Below, one piece after another: positions 1 through 12,323 of a DNA stretch of 64,000 bases. Made by a program: the position numbers and the translations under genes. The stretch spans positions 32,606 to 96,605 of the forward strand of contig JAJEKB010001148.1 of NCBI GenBank assembly GCA_022393335.1. The letters run 5' to 3'. The notes below the pieces were generated by a model. The model did no database searches. It was not told where the DNA came from and saw only the letters and a list, made by a program, of their open reading frames with translations. The DNA is from Macrotrachela quadricornifera. Lineage: Eukaryota; Rotifera; Eurotatoria; Philodinida; Philodinidae. Numbering within the stretch: position 1 is the stretch's first letter; each line of letters starts with the position of its first letter.

Positions 1-2
1 TA

Positions 3-677
3 ATGGATGATCGTTTACTTTCATTAGATACTATTAAATTACCAACGAGAACAAGTGAAAGTTCTGTTGATATTCAATGGTTATCACCAATTGATTCATC
101 AATATCGAATGAATATTTAAATGAAAATCGTATTTGTTATAAATTTGATGGAAGTACAAGTCTTAGATATTTTACATGTAATTCTGAAACAACAGGAAAT
201 GATATAAGACAATATTTTATTGAAGATCTTTTTCGTTCAATGCTTATTCGATTAAATTTAGCTCTTATTAATAATGAATCAAATACTAATGAAAATATTT
301 CAATAAATAAACTTATTTTACCTCGTCGTGTTTATGTTAATCAACCTGTTTTTATTTCGGCTTATCAACTTGTTGATGAATCATTATCAATGATTATTGA
401 TTCATTTAAAGAAAATTTTAAAATAACATCAATTATGGAAGATGATTTAGAAGCTGCTGAAGAATTTCCACGTGATATAACAAATGATGAAAGATTAAAA
501 CAATTTAATACAAATATTATTAATCAAGAGGATAAATCAGTAACTAAAAAAAATATTTATCAAAATTTTATTTTATCTATTGAGAACTATGTAGGTACTG
601 GAAATGGAGTACTAGTCATTTTAATTACTTCAATTTTTGTTTTATTGATTAGTATCATGATAAAACTTTTCACATAA
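3..677 (+). CDS. ODR4: ODR4 homologue, C-terminal part (gene runs off the left edge)
   Basis: An open frame of 224 residues ending at a TAA; upstream exons lie outside the window, so the ATG at base 3 need not be the true start. Seen: a conserved stretch LPRRVYV near residues 105-111, followed by an acidic EDDLEAAEE segment, and one strongly hydrophobic segment at the extreme C-terminus (roughly residues 200-222), giving a tail-anchored-looking end. This order (FDG motif, LPRRV block, acidic linker, C-terminal membrane segment) matches the ODR-4 family, in which animal members help fold and deliver membrane receptors such as odorant GPCRs from the ER. Human ODR4 is about twice this length, so about half is probably missing at the left edge. 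No intron is seen in this part. Confidence 0.75.
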   Translation: MDDRLLSLDTIKLPTRTSESSVDIQWLSPIDSSISNEYLNENRICYKFDGSTSLRYFTCNSETTGNDIRQYFIEDLFRSMLIRLNLALINNESNTNENISINKLILPRRVYVNQPVFISAYQLVDESLSMIIDSFKENFKITSIMEDDLEAAEEFPRDITNDERLKQFNTNIINQEDKSVTKKNIYQNFILSIENYVGTGNGVLVILITSIFVLLISIMIKLFT

Positions 678-3168
678 TTGTTTTTTAATTTTTATTTTAA
701 AATATATTTATCTTTGTTGTTATTTCGAAATATATATATATATTGGGAAGATTATTTGTCTTTATTTAAAAAACAAATAATCAATAAATCTGTTGACTAT
801 TGACAGACGAAACTAATTGTTTATCAGCTTACCAACTATCATGTATAATAGAAACAAATGCAAAAAAATTAAAGTTTGATATAGTATTAAAAGAGAACTA
901 GTTGATGTTTGAGAAATTCAAGACACCAAACAAGATATACGGTATATACTTTGTGAAGAACTTTTTTTTGTAACTATTTGTGTCGAAATCTGTGATTTCT
1001 TCTTATGTATTGTCAATTTAATCATAGCTATTACCTATTTATTTCATCGAATTCTAGAATATGAATGTTCAACGAATAACGCTAATCTGAATATGACTGT
1101 TGATTATGAATCACTAGTTGTATCATTACAGCGGAATATTGAAAGCTCTTTTTGTGGTGATGCAATCATTTTCCCTTTAGATGTTGTTACTGTTATATGT
1201 TATGGATGTAGATCAATTATTGTAGTCAACTTTATTAATATCTGAAATATGTTTCATTGTTCACCCTCAATATAGTAAGAGTAAATCGTCAGAAGTTGTA
1301 ACGATGCCATATGTGAAAAACATTCCTGCTTGTTGCTTTGATTCGAGCCGGAGGTAGATATTTCCTTTAGAGAAACAAAATTTGCATATAAATGAAAACT
1401 AGTAAAAAATGGTTGATATATAATACTTTTTTTGTTAGAAAAAAATATCTATTTTCATTTATTTGTTGGTTATCATATAATTCTTTATATGTTCCAAAAG
1501 TAATGGCGAAAGTTCTTTTTTTATGAATAGATCTTTCTATGCTATTTGATCACTATTAAGCTAATATAATAAGAATAAAAGTTTCGTATTTTTTACTTTC
1601 TAAAATAAGCGGTTGTTTATAAATTGTATAGCTTTTCACGATGTATCTTCTGGTATATAATGATTTTGGATTGAGTAAACATCTGTTTTCACTATTGTAA
1701 AAAACTTAACTTTTTCTAAAAGACCGCGCCAACAAAACGTTAATCTTTAGTTGAATCAATGATATAATGATAAGCCAACATATAAACAGAATTTGAGAGA
1801 TTATCTATAAAATACATTAATGCCAACGAACACTTCACAAGCAAAGATAGCTTAAATCTATTTATATATATACAACAGTGAATGATAAACGTACGTCATA
1901 GTATACAACGATTTATCACATTCACAATGCTCGTCCTGAACTCATATTGAATTTATCCATGTCTTCGATCATATTTAAAAAGAATCAAACGAAATTATAG
2001 TTGATATGCCGGATAAAATCTGATTCTCTAATATTGTTTTGTTTATTTCAGGTGATACTTCCTAGTTAACATACATGAAGGCAACGTTTTTATTTCCTCT
2101 TATTTAAACATTTTTATAGGAACAAAAAATAACATTACATAATGCGAATGTAACATGTAAAGAAGGTGCAAAGAATATCTGATTTGACTTGCCCATCTCT
2201 GGAAGAAGGCACATTTTATCAGTTGAATCATTTTTACTTCAACTGATTTTTACTAATAATATAGTTATTTTAAATAGATTATTTAAACAAAAAAGAGATT
2301 GATTAAATTATTTATTCATATTTGTTTATCAATATGAATTATTCAAATATATTTATCATAATATCACGTTGCTTTGTAAAAAACAAACATAATTTTCGTT
2401 ATATCTTCAATGAAAAGAAACAACATGAATTTTTTTCATAAATATTCAATACTAGTATTATCATTTAGCTTAGTTATTATCTTTTTTTTTTAATTTCTAA
2501 AAATAAACGTACAAAAATAAAGAATTTATTATACAATGTACTAATACTAATTGAATAATATGAATAAGATTCAAAAAAATGAATCAGCATATGGAAATAA
2601 CTGCACTTGTGATTTAATAAGATTTATTTCTATAAATAAATGATAAATTTTTTAAAAAATCAAATGAAAAAAAATGGTTAATTTTTAAAAATGTAAAATA
2701 ATGAATACGAACAGTTAAATAATAGCATCAATCCGTATAACAAATCTATACATTTTGATAAGACTTCCTCTAGAATACATAAATATCACCATCTTGTTTG
2801 CAAGTTAAAAAAATGGACTAAAATAAATCGAAATAAAATTATTTAGGTATTAAAAGGGTAAAGTAGCACTAAACGAAGGATGAATTCTAGAGACATCTGT
2901 TTATTTTTGATGAAATTAAATAAATTTGTTTGGTCAAATTTAACATAATACCCTTTCCTTTTTCTTTCTTTCTTCTATATTTATTTACTGTTAGATGAAT
3001 AACATTCACAGTAATCAAAAAAATAAAAAGACTAAATTATCTTCGTCTTATTTGCAGTAGGTATGTTAATTCACCTTCTTTTTCAAGGTCAATTCCATCA
3101 TTATATATTTCGTTATAAATGATAATAATGATTTTCAAGTTTATTCACATATGATTTATTGAACCATA

Positions 3169-4517
3169 TATGAAGATGAAATGGAAGAAGATTTAATTGA
3201 CTGGATGAGGTTACTTCAATTAATCCATGTAAAACAAATCGAAAACGCTTAAATTTCTCGTTTAATAGCAACTTTGAGCTATATAATTTCGATTATTGAC
3301 TTGAGAAGAATTCTCTCGAACTCTCGAGACATCTCAAGAATAAACTACTGAACTTCGTCGAAACGCAAAACTAAAGATACCATCGAAAACTTCTTCTTTA
3401 ACTAGTTTAATCATCTCTTACATCAAGTTAGTTTTTGTTTCGTTCTTTTTTTTTTATCAATAATCTTCAACTATCTTCTCTTTCATTTTATAAATGTCAA
3501 TTTGTTATACAGTAATAAAATCAAAACAATCATCAATAAAACATGATTATGTCAGTTTCTTGAAACATTCTTTTATTGGAATTTATTTTACTTTTGATTA
3601 AAGGTTGATCTAAAAGTGAATGTTATTCATGATCTTCATCATCTTATTCAAAAGATTTAGACATTCCATTTAAAACAAATATTTCATCAGATACATCAAC
3701 AAATTATAATTTTCGTCAATTACAATCAACAAGAACATATTCAAATGATTTATATTCTCTTTTAACATTATCTGATCTTAGTTGTATATTCCACATGATT
3801 AAATCAATATATCAAATTTTGATGTAACTTCATTTTATTAAATTTCATCATCATTTGAATGTTGTCATTGTCAATGTCATCATTGTGTCAATAATGATCT
3901 CTGACATAATGAAGTGATTAATCATTTGTACATTCCGGAACAATTTCGACCGAAACGAACAGAAAATAACATTTTTTTTCCATTTTTTGATTTTTCTCAA
4001 AAAAGAAATGTAAAAGAATTGTAATTGCTCAATATTGTATAACAATAACAACTAATGATGCAATAATAGTTGTTAGTTGCAATGTTGTCAGATATGTATA
4101 TTCCATTCTCTCTCTACAATCATGAGCAAAGGTGGATATGATTCCTACTGAAAGAAATCGAAACATGGTTAATTCCAATAGAATGAGTCATTCTTTATTT
4201 CCCACACCATCTTTTGTTTGACATCATTGTAGAGAAGGAAGAATCTTCCTACGCATACCACGTATTATTACGCAAGAGAAGCGAAAAATATATCTAGTTG
4301 AAGTATAAAAAGACATACACATAAATGTTAACCACTTGTTTTTAGAATTCTTATTCAAAGATAAATACAAACACGAATTATGCGTAACGAAAAATTTCAA
4401 AATATAGACAATGCTACAGGATTAGAGGAAATAGTGTGTGACCCTTCGGTTACATCAACATCATCAACTCAAACAAGTGCTACTAGTAATACAGTCGTCG
4501 TTCCTCCTCATCGATGA
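3169..4517 (+). pseudogene. decayed coding fragments of an unidentified gene
   Basis: Several short open stretches with coding-like codon use are separated by stops. Near 3,169-3,250 a frame reads an acidic EDEMEEDLIDW-type segment. Near 3,645-3,824 a Ser/Thr/Asn-rich frame ends at TAA. Near 3,856-4,021 a Cys/His-rich start (ECCHCQCHHC) runs into an in-frame TGA and then a further open piece. Near 4,380-4,517 an ATG-started frame of 45 codons is rich in Ser/Thr. They lie in one orientation and could be exons of one dead gene. I do not recognise a family, and the joining is inference. Confidence 0.3.
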
Positions 4518-5219
4518 ATAAAATTTGCTATCACCACTTGAATGATGGACTATTTTGACATTATCAAACGAGATCATTTATCTCACTATTTGCTTTGATA
4601 ATTTCATTTTGTTGTAAGCAAACATGGACGAATGGCAATGCCAGTATCATGACGTGAAAGTATTTAAGAATGAATTTATGACTGATTCATTTTTTTTGTA
4701 TGACAAAGGGGCATACGAATAAATCAATAAAATTTGAAAATGTATTTTTTATCGTTTTTTTTTTGTATTACTCTCATAACTTCCACTAATAAAATGTGAT
4801 AAGAAATCCAATATATTATGAACTAAATAAATCTTGTACATTCTTTTTAACAACATTGAAATGTTTCCCACCACCTAACATAACAGTTAATAAATATTAA
4901 TTTTTTTCAAAATAAAACAAATCAATTATGAAAAAGTTATTCATCACGACAATGGTCATACCCAACATAAGCTGTCCCGAATTGCAAGAGAACCAATATC
5001 AACAAAAATAAAATTAATGTGACTTATATATGAATGAGAAAGAAAAAAAAGACATTATCATTATCAATAATAGAAGACTCATCGAGTCCAGCAATATCTG
5101 TACAAATGATGAAAACGATTGATTCACCATACAAGTGTAAAGTTTTCTTTTAGTGTAAATATATGAAAAGCAATTGCTATAATTGAAAATCATACTTCTG
5201 TAGCAGGAAGTACTGATAA

Positions 5220-6554
5220 TAGAGACCTGCGAGTCAAACTTTTTTATTGTTTCGTCCCGAAATATTTTTTAATAGCCCTGATCCCAAATATTTTCGATTT
5301 GTCTCGAAAAATCCCGTTTGTCCCCTTAATTGATAGAGATATAGAAATATTGTTTTGTGAAAGACGAATACGCCTTTTCTATACTATCATTAGATAACAC
5401 GGATTCATATTGATAATTATTAGATAAACTAGCTAGCTTTTTATTTATTACAGTGGGCAGCACAATATCGAACAAGAAATACCTGTGAGTCTAGATCAAA
5501 TTATTAATTTGCTACTTACCAAATGAAATATTGAAACATTAATGTGCATTTGATTGCTTGCAGCCAAAGTGCAAGAAAAAAAAGATGTTCTTTTTTGGGA
5601 TAGAACTGCGTTTTAAACACTCATCCTCATACACACAATAATTGATGCACAGAATATGCTAACTAGAGGATACGATTTGTTTATGTTATAATAGCAGCGA
5701 AAGATCTGATAAGAATAAATGAGAATGATCAATTTTGAAAGCATCTGGTAATAGTTTTTTCTCCTCTTTTCTATTACACAGGATGATTCGTACGTAGTTT
5801 TACGATAAAAACTGAATATTTTCACTCTAGTTCAATCAAATGGTCTAATTTTTTATCGATGATAGAGCGTCATTCAAAATTTTTTTCGCCAAAAAATCCA
5901 AGTTGAGCTAATACTATAGCTTCAACAAAAAATGTGGTCTTATACGGGCTTTTAGGAAGAGTTCGGTACATTGGGCGCTCCAAATCTGATCTGAGAACGG
6001 AAATCATTATAACTTCATTCTGTTCTACCTGATTAGTCAAAATTCTTCCCTTAGTGCAAAGGAATGTCCATCGTTGAATTCATTTATATGTGATAATCTA
6101 AGCTACTATCCAAAATTCTGAGACTAATAGATGATTTCTTTGTTACGCCCCGTACTAAGCCACATTTTCTCGTTGAACCTATAGTATTGGCTCAACTTAG
6201 ATTTTTCTATAAGATTTTCTGATGAAAAAAATTTGAATAAACCTCTATCATCAATAAAAAAATCAGACCATTTGATTGAAATAGAGTGAAGATATTCGGA
6301 TTTTCTTATCATAAAGCTACTTACGGATCACCCTGTATTAGTTATTTAAATATTGAAATATTTGTTAGAAAATAGGGAGCCTCAAATATATGGCATGTGT
6401 TGATGTGAATTTAGGAAATTCGGGACATTGATTTTTTCTGAATAATCCCGATCCTGTTTGTCCCGTCCCGAAAAATTTTCTGGGCAATCCCGAATGTCCT
6501 ACGGGATGAAACAAACAGGATTTTTTGGGATCCGGGACTGTCTCACAGGTCTCT
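5220..6554. mobile_element. non-autonomous DNA-transposon-like element (outer)
   Basis: The two ends are inverted copies: GAGACCTGCGAG at 5222-5233 and its complement (11 of 12 bases) at 6542-6553. Both ends continue inward with related CCCG-rich text (GTCCCGAAA-type motifs) unlike the AT-rich surroundings. The flanks allow two readings: TA on both sides, or an imperfect 8 bp duplication (ACTGATAA at 5212-5219 against ACTTACAA at 6555-6562, 6 of 8 bases). The second reading would fit hAT-type insertion. No transposase frame is visible inside, so it would depend on an enzyme made elsewhere. Its interior is occupied by a second inverted-repeat element. Confidence 0.55.
5775..6337. mobile_element. 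nested MITE with ~180 bp terminal inverted repeats (inner)
   Basis: The left arm, about 5775-5952, and the right arm, about 6156-6337, are inverted copies of each other over about 180 bp at high similarity (shared landmarks: CAGGRTGATYCGTA at the tips, then TTCAATCAAATGGTCT and AGTTGAGC). The tips read TA-CAGGG-type on the right and TA-CACAGG on the left, so TA flanks are present at both ends. This fits a mariner-like or related TA-inserting MITE. There is no coding capacity. It lies entirely within the outer element at 5220-6554, so it probably inserted later. Confidence 0.6.
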
Positions 6555-6689
6555 ACTTACAATAAATGACAGAACTTTGAATTTCATACTTGGATCCTTA
6601 CAAACATTTTATGTGAACAGTATTGTGAATGACCAACGCTTGATACTGCGATACGTAGTTCAGAGAATTTTGATGTTGCTTTCAATATA

Positions 6690-7360
6690 AAAAGGACACA
6701 ATTAAAATAAAACTGTTTTTGTATATTGTAGAGCTTTTCACGCTGCATCTTTCATTATGTTCTATTTTTTTGCAAAAGAAGATGTCTTGGATGATAAAAA
6801 GATGAAATAAGAAAAAAAAACGTTTTCGTTCGTATATAATTTTTGCATTCTAAAACATTTCTCTCTCACAACTTCACTTTTTCTTAATAACAAAAGTTGC
6901 ATATATAATATAAACTGTTCTTTGTAAATTGTGAAATTTTTCATGCTACGTCTTGTGATATACTTTATCTTTTTAAATAAAATTTATCAAATGATAAATA
7001 AGAAAAAAACACTTTTTTTGCAAGTTGAAATTTAGTCCTGCAGAATTTTCTCGATTTTCAAAATAAAAAGTGCAACTTTAAAAGTAGCTGTTTTAAGTAA
7101 ATTGGAGAGCTTTTCATGCTACATTTTATGGTATGTTTTGTTTCCGTCTAATAGAAGATATTAGATAATGCAAAGATGAAAGAAGAATATAACGCAATCG
7201 TCTTATATCAAAAAAATCGTGTTTTCGCAGCGTCTGAATTTGATTGCTCAAAACTTTATCAATTTTTTAACGCAAAAAATGCAACCATAAAATTAGTTGT
7301 CTGTCGTAAATTATAGAGCTTTTCACGCTGCATCTTCCAGTATACTTTGAATTTTTGGTG
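6690..7360 (+). repeat. degenerate tandem repeat, ~200 bp period, about four units
   Basis: A recognisable core, approximately GTAAATTGTAGAGCTTTTCA followed by a GCTGCATCTT-like tail, recurs at about 6,720, 6,927, 7,105 and 7,307, giving spacings of roughly 180-210 bp. Between cores the units also share AAAAGTGCAAC-like and GATGAAAT-like stretches. A further single core copy lies near 1,621-1,663. Units are strongly diverged. Function is unknown. Confidence 0.5.
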
Positions 7361-7363
7361 AAA

Positions 7364-7518
7364 CGTATTTAGGAATTAAAAAAATTAAATGCAAAGTTCT
7401 CTAATTTATTATGGATCATCCTTTAGCAGGTTGCGTGCACCAAATTTAAAAGCAATGATGGACCACAGCGAAGTGCAAAATTTAGAAGTCTGAAACTTTG
7501 CATATAATCCTAAATACG
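7364..7518. repeat. small foldback (inverted repeat)
   Basis: The sequence starting CGTATTTAGGAATTA at 7364-7407 is repeated in inverse orientation at about 7478-7518 (tip CGTATTTAGGATTATATGC read on the minus strand), with about 70 bp between the arms. It could form a hairpin. It is a likely MITE remnant next to the tandem repeat. Confidence 0.45.
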
Positions 7519-10500
7519 CCAAAGCATTACAACAAAATACTTAAACGTAAACTGCGCCTTTTAAAAGAGTCAGACGAAAAATCTTTTAGAGTGACTCACT
7601 TATATGTAAGAAAATCGCAAATAATTACGTCTCTTAGAATGAAGTAGTCTACCACAAATATCTTTATCAACTGATATATGAAAAGAATAATTTCATTTGC
7701 TTTACTTAATCTTTTTTGATATCTTCGTAAAATAATATATACAGATAGATAGATATCAATGTCAACACAAAAAAGAGAAGAAATTATCTGATACATTGTT
7801 AAAAGAAAATAAGTCTCATATCGTTTATGTATATATGTATATGAATTATGTCTTTTTAATTTTCCCACTTGTAACTAATTTTTGTTCGATAATAGTAAGT
7901 TGATTTTTAAATGAATTGAGATTTTATTCAAATGTCGGTTTTAATTAAATAAGAAATTCAAATAAATTAATTTTAAAGAAAAAATTTATATTTTATTTTT
8001 GCTTATTTAATAATTGATCATTTACATCAAATAATGTTTTTAATATTTTTTATTCAATTTCATAAAGTGAACGTATTGTATTGAATGGAAAAGCTAGATA
8101 AAAAAAATATAAGTCATACTCTGTTGATGAAGTTCATTAAGAGTTATGCAATATTGTTAAATTAGCTATCATTGTTTCTCAACGTGATATCAAATCAATA
8201 CTTTGTTTCATTATTAATTGTATTTTAATGTGTAAGAAGATTTGCTAATTTCAGATGAATATAATCAATAAACATGAAATTCAAAATAGAGCTAATGTAC
8301 TTGAAGAAGCTTGCTTCCTAACTCTTTTATATCTATTCTTTATATAGTATAAATCTTGATCAGCTTTCGGAAAAATTATCATCCCTAATGCATATATCAC
8401 TTGTTACTGAATTTGATCGGCTTCAATGATGCCAACTATCAAGAAGAAGCACAACAATGTTAATGACGAATTGAATAATAGAAGCAATATTCTAAGATTA
8501 AATCTATGAAATGCATTAAAAGTAATATAATTAGAAAATTTCAAATAAACGGCACTATATACCCGATATATTCAAATTCAATTACATACTTCTAAAGATG
8601 ATTATGAACCAAATCTATGATTAGTTTTAATTTGATAATAAACAGATATTGAAATGAAGACTAATTTCAACAAGTTAAGAAGATTTAAAGAACAAAATTT
8701 AAGTTCCAAATATATCAGTGATTAAGAATTCATTTTCGATTACATATGTTTTAAAAAAGAAACGTATTATTTTTTATGAATATATACTGATTATAACAGT
8801 ATTATGTAGAAAATAAACTTAAATATCCGTTGAACATATTGATTCTTATCTTTACGGAAGTACTTAAGTGTTATGTCAAGATTCTCGTAATCTAAAGATC
8901 AATAATATCACATTACACATATATGTATTCATGCTTATAATAGCTACAATTTTAAAGTTAGCAAAGTTTATTTATCCATCTGTCTTTCAAATGAAAGAAA
9001 GTGATCAACATCATTTGCGTTAAATATTAACAAATCTGAATAAAAGATTTTTTTTTATTACATCATCATACTTGATGTCAACCAACTTGCTCATTTACTG
9101 GAATAAAAACGTTTGCGTAGTAATTATTGCTCTTACATATACACAAATAGAAATGCAAAGAATTCTTATTGACTAATCTATCAATATGGATTCTTTTCAT
9201 CAAATGTTTTATTTCTTCACTGAAATTATGTTTTATATTATTTATTCATATCATCAATTATTGATGACAATTTACTTGTTTCGTTATCGTAACATTATTA
9301 CATTTTATTCTTCGATCAAATGAAAGAGTGTAAATTTCATTTTTTTTTAACGTTTCGTTGAGTGAAATATAATGACTCCACTTGGCACTCATGGTTAACA
9401 TTACTTTCTATGTCATTTATTATTGTTTATCATTGAATGTATATAAATAAAGATAAAATTTGTACAAATAATCTTATTTCAATAAGATATTAAAAAACAC
9501 AATTTAATTGAAAACTATAGATATCTAAACAGAAGGAAATGATGATGTAATAGTCTGTTATAAATAATGTATGTATATATGAAGCTATTTAAACAACATC
9601 AGTTGAAAGAACTAATTGAGTTTGTAATCATCAATAATTATATTAATCAATCAAATCATAATAAGATGACACTAACAGTAACAGACACTTCAAATCAAAT
9701 AAGAAAGAAAACTTCTTCATAAAAATAAACAGATTGTAACCTATAAGTGTTTAAATGTCGATTACATCTTGTCACATTATTAATATCATTTAACGTCAAG
9801 GTCGATAAGATGTCTATGTGATTTGATGAGTTAACTATTCTGTTCGTCATTCACGACTGCTAACAGATAAGATCAACTATGTAGACTTTCTTCATGATAT
9901 ACATATACAAAATTGATGTGATTTATGCGTTGATGTTTTTTTTTAGATTCTATATCTAATCTTAAAATAATATGATAACACTTGAGTTCACTATTCTTCT
10001 ATTTTTCTCTATAAAGAACCATAATCATAATTTATTAAAACAAACATGTAAAAAATGTATTAATATCAATGATAGATATGTTTGATCTATGAAATGTGAG
10101 ACAAGTTTATTAATAAACTAAAATTAACTGTCTGTCATGCTTCATGTTTTTTTGACGTGAACATGATTTCTTCTGAGAGTTAATATGAAGGACGTAATAT
10201 CTGTCGAGACAATTATTCGGGTGTTTATTGACCTTGATCTTCTATGTAGATACTAGCGTTTGACGGTTAGTAACGTCTGTGTCAATTCATTTTTTTTCTT
10301 CTTTCTTTTTCTTCTTCGTTCTTTTTCCTGTTTCTCTTTATTCTCTACTCATTGTGAATAAAAAAAAAAAAAGTACTCAGATTGCAAAAAAAGGAGAATC
10401 ACAAAACGTCCATTATTCCTTCGTCTTGTTCTCCTAATACAGCACGATATTAAGTGATAAGAAACCTTTTTCTTCTTGTGCTCTAGCTGGAAGAAAAACT

Positions 10501-10682
10501 GAAAGAGAATATCGTTTCCTCTTCTTTTTTTTTCTCTTTTTACCACGTGCTGCCATCATAATTGTGTAAATTGAGAAAGAAATCATTAGTATCATTGCAA
10601 TTACAAATTTAACAATCTATGTTTTTTTTTTTTGTAATTTGTAAATGTTGACAAAAAGATGAATATTTTCAATTGAATTTAA

Positions 10683-11747
10683 ATGCATTGCGATACAAGA
10701 TTATTTGTGATATATTTTATATTTATAAATCAAATTATATTATGTTGGTGTCAATATTCAGATGAACAAAGTTATTTATCATTAATTGAATTTAATCGTG
10801 GTGGTTCATCAACAAATGTGATATTATCATCACCACATGGTGGATTTCTTGGCGCTAATTTAACATCAAAAAAATTTGGAAAATCATATTATAATGAAAT
10901 ATCACAATTACCTATTGGTGGTTGTTATAATAATACATTAGATCGTTGTGTATATACATTACGAGATTGTTTAAGATCAGATAGTAATAATAGTGAAAAA
11001 ATATCTTTTCATCCCGATGCACGATGTATTATTGATCGTAGTTCAACATCATCAATGTATTTATTAACAAAAGCAATAGCTGAATCATTTTCATTACCAT
11101 ATCGTCCATTTACTATTTTAAATAAACTTACACGTCAATATGTTGATCCAGCAGAAGATTTACTTGCTGGAACATTTTTACTTGAAAGTGCTATTCGTGT
11201 ATATATTGATTATCATAGATTTATAGCTATGGCTAAAGAAGCTATACGTCCTCCAACACGTGGACTTTTTATTGAATTTATTTTTCATAAAAATTCTCAA
11301 ACAGTACAACTTGGTTATGGTTTTAATCCAACTCATTCATTAAATATTAATAAATCATCATTTCAATCAACAATAAATGAATTAATCATACGTTCGAATC
11401 CTAATGTAATTAAAGGAAATAATTCTTTTGGTTATTTTTTACATCGTAATGGTTTTCAATATGTTATACCATATGAACAACATCGACAAATTGAATATCG
11501 TTTATCAACTCATTCCACACGTACACATGCTGATCAACGATTTAACTCTATTCTATTTTCATATCCAATCGAACGTTTAAGGACGCATTCACTTAAGCTA
11601 GAAGCAATACGTATTGCCAAGGCTATCGAACAATTCATACAAATAAATAATATTAAATTTATTTCTTCTTCTTCTTCATCTTTACTGTCTGTTAATATCA
11701 ATATAACCTTGTTATTATTCTTGTCACAAATTTTTTCTACTATATAG
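10683..11747 (+). CDS. secreted/GPI-anchored N-formylglutamate amidohydrolase-like protein
   Basis: A single-exon 354-residue protein. Seen: an N-terminal hydrophobic signal peptide (about residues 7-23) and a C-terminal Ser-run plus hydrophobic tail (about residues 328-354) that resembles a GPI-attachment signal. Between them are SPHGG at residues 50-54, DRSS, then NKLTRQYVDP, a YHRF motif and RGLFIEFIFHK. SxPHGG followed by an R-x-VD motif and a YH motif is the arrangement of the N-formylglutamate amidohydrolase superfamily (PF05013-like zinc hydrolases that release formate or cleave amides). The match is at motif level only, and substrate is unknown. Unlike the neighbouring animal genes it has no intron. 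A bacterial or fungal origin is possible but unproven. The start is the first ATG and gives the signal peptide directly. Confidence 0.55.
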   Translation: MHCDTRLFVIYFIFINQIILCWCQYSDEQSYLSLIEFNRGGSSTNVILSSPHGGFLGANLTSKKFGKSYYNEISQLPIGGCYNNTLDRCVYTLRDCLRSDSNNSEKISFHPDARCIIDRSSTSSMYLLTKAIAESFSLPYRPFTILNKLTRQYVDPAEDLLAGTFLLESAIRVYIDYHRFIAMAKEAIRPPTRGLFIEFIFHKNSQTVQLGYGFNPTHSLNINKSSFQSTINELIIRSNPNVIKGNNSFGYFLHRNGFQYVIPYEQHRQIEYRLSTHSTRTHADQRFNSILFSYPIERLRTHSLKLEAIRIAKAIEQFIQINNIKFISSSSSSLLSVNINITLLLFLSQIFSTI

Positions 11748-12323
11748 ATTTATCATTAACATTATGTCATGTTCGTTTTCTTTCAGCCATGTTCTGTTTA
11801 TTGTTGTTATTATACATTCATTTTACACGTACATACTTCGTTTTTTTTTCTTCTGTTTGTATAACGATACAAATTATAATTCGTTAATGAACTTTTCTTT
11901 AATTAAGTTTTAACTACTTAAAATATTCGATAGAGTTTAATTGTTATTTGAGTATAGCATGTAATGAACAATATTTAAAATAACAGATGGTAAATGTCGC
12001 GTCTAAATCAATTGTGAACATGAACAAGATGATCATATTTTATGACCAGCTGTGACATAACACTCATTTTCTTCATTAAATTCAATACAATTTCTTTTTT
12101 TTTTTATAGTTATTGTCATTGAACATACAAAATTGATTTTAAATCGATAGAGAAAAGGCACACAACTGTTCTACAATATTGAAAAAGAAAAAAAAGAAAA
12201 GAAATCCCGGACCAGCCGATAGACATAATAAACAAAGCAAAACTCTAATAAAGTTTATATCTGACCCAAATGTGCGTTTATATATGTATATGTAAAAAAA
12301 ACAATAAGATGTTCCATTTAGAT
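11748..12323. other. intergenic, convergent 3' ends
   Basis: This spacer between the amidohydrolase-like gene (+) and iRhom (-) holds poly-T tracts and AT-rich sequence. A minus-strand frame at 12,139-12,327 is downstream of the iRhom stop and looks non-coding. No further gene is seen. Confidence 0.6.

Larger units (their letters stand above)
678..10682. other. 10 kb gene-poor tract with decayed fragments and repeats
   Basis: No intact gene could be read on either strand. The tract is AT-rich and stop-dense. It holds short coding-like scraps (about 3.17-4.52 kb), nested inverted-repeat elements (5.2-6.55 kb), a degenerate ~200 bp tandem repeat (about 6.69-7.36 kb) with a stray copy near 1.61 kb, and a small foldback at 7.36-7.52 kb. 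From about 7.6 to 10.3 kb I see only AT-rich non-coding sequence. A long poly-T/poly-A-rich stretch precedes the next gene. Confidence 0.6.
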
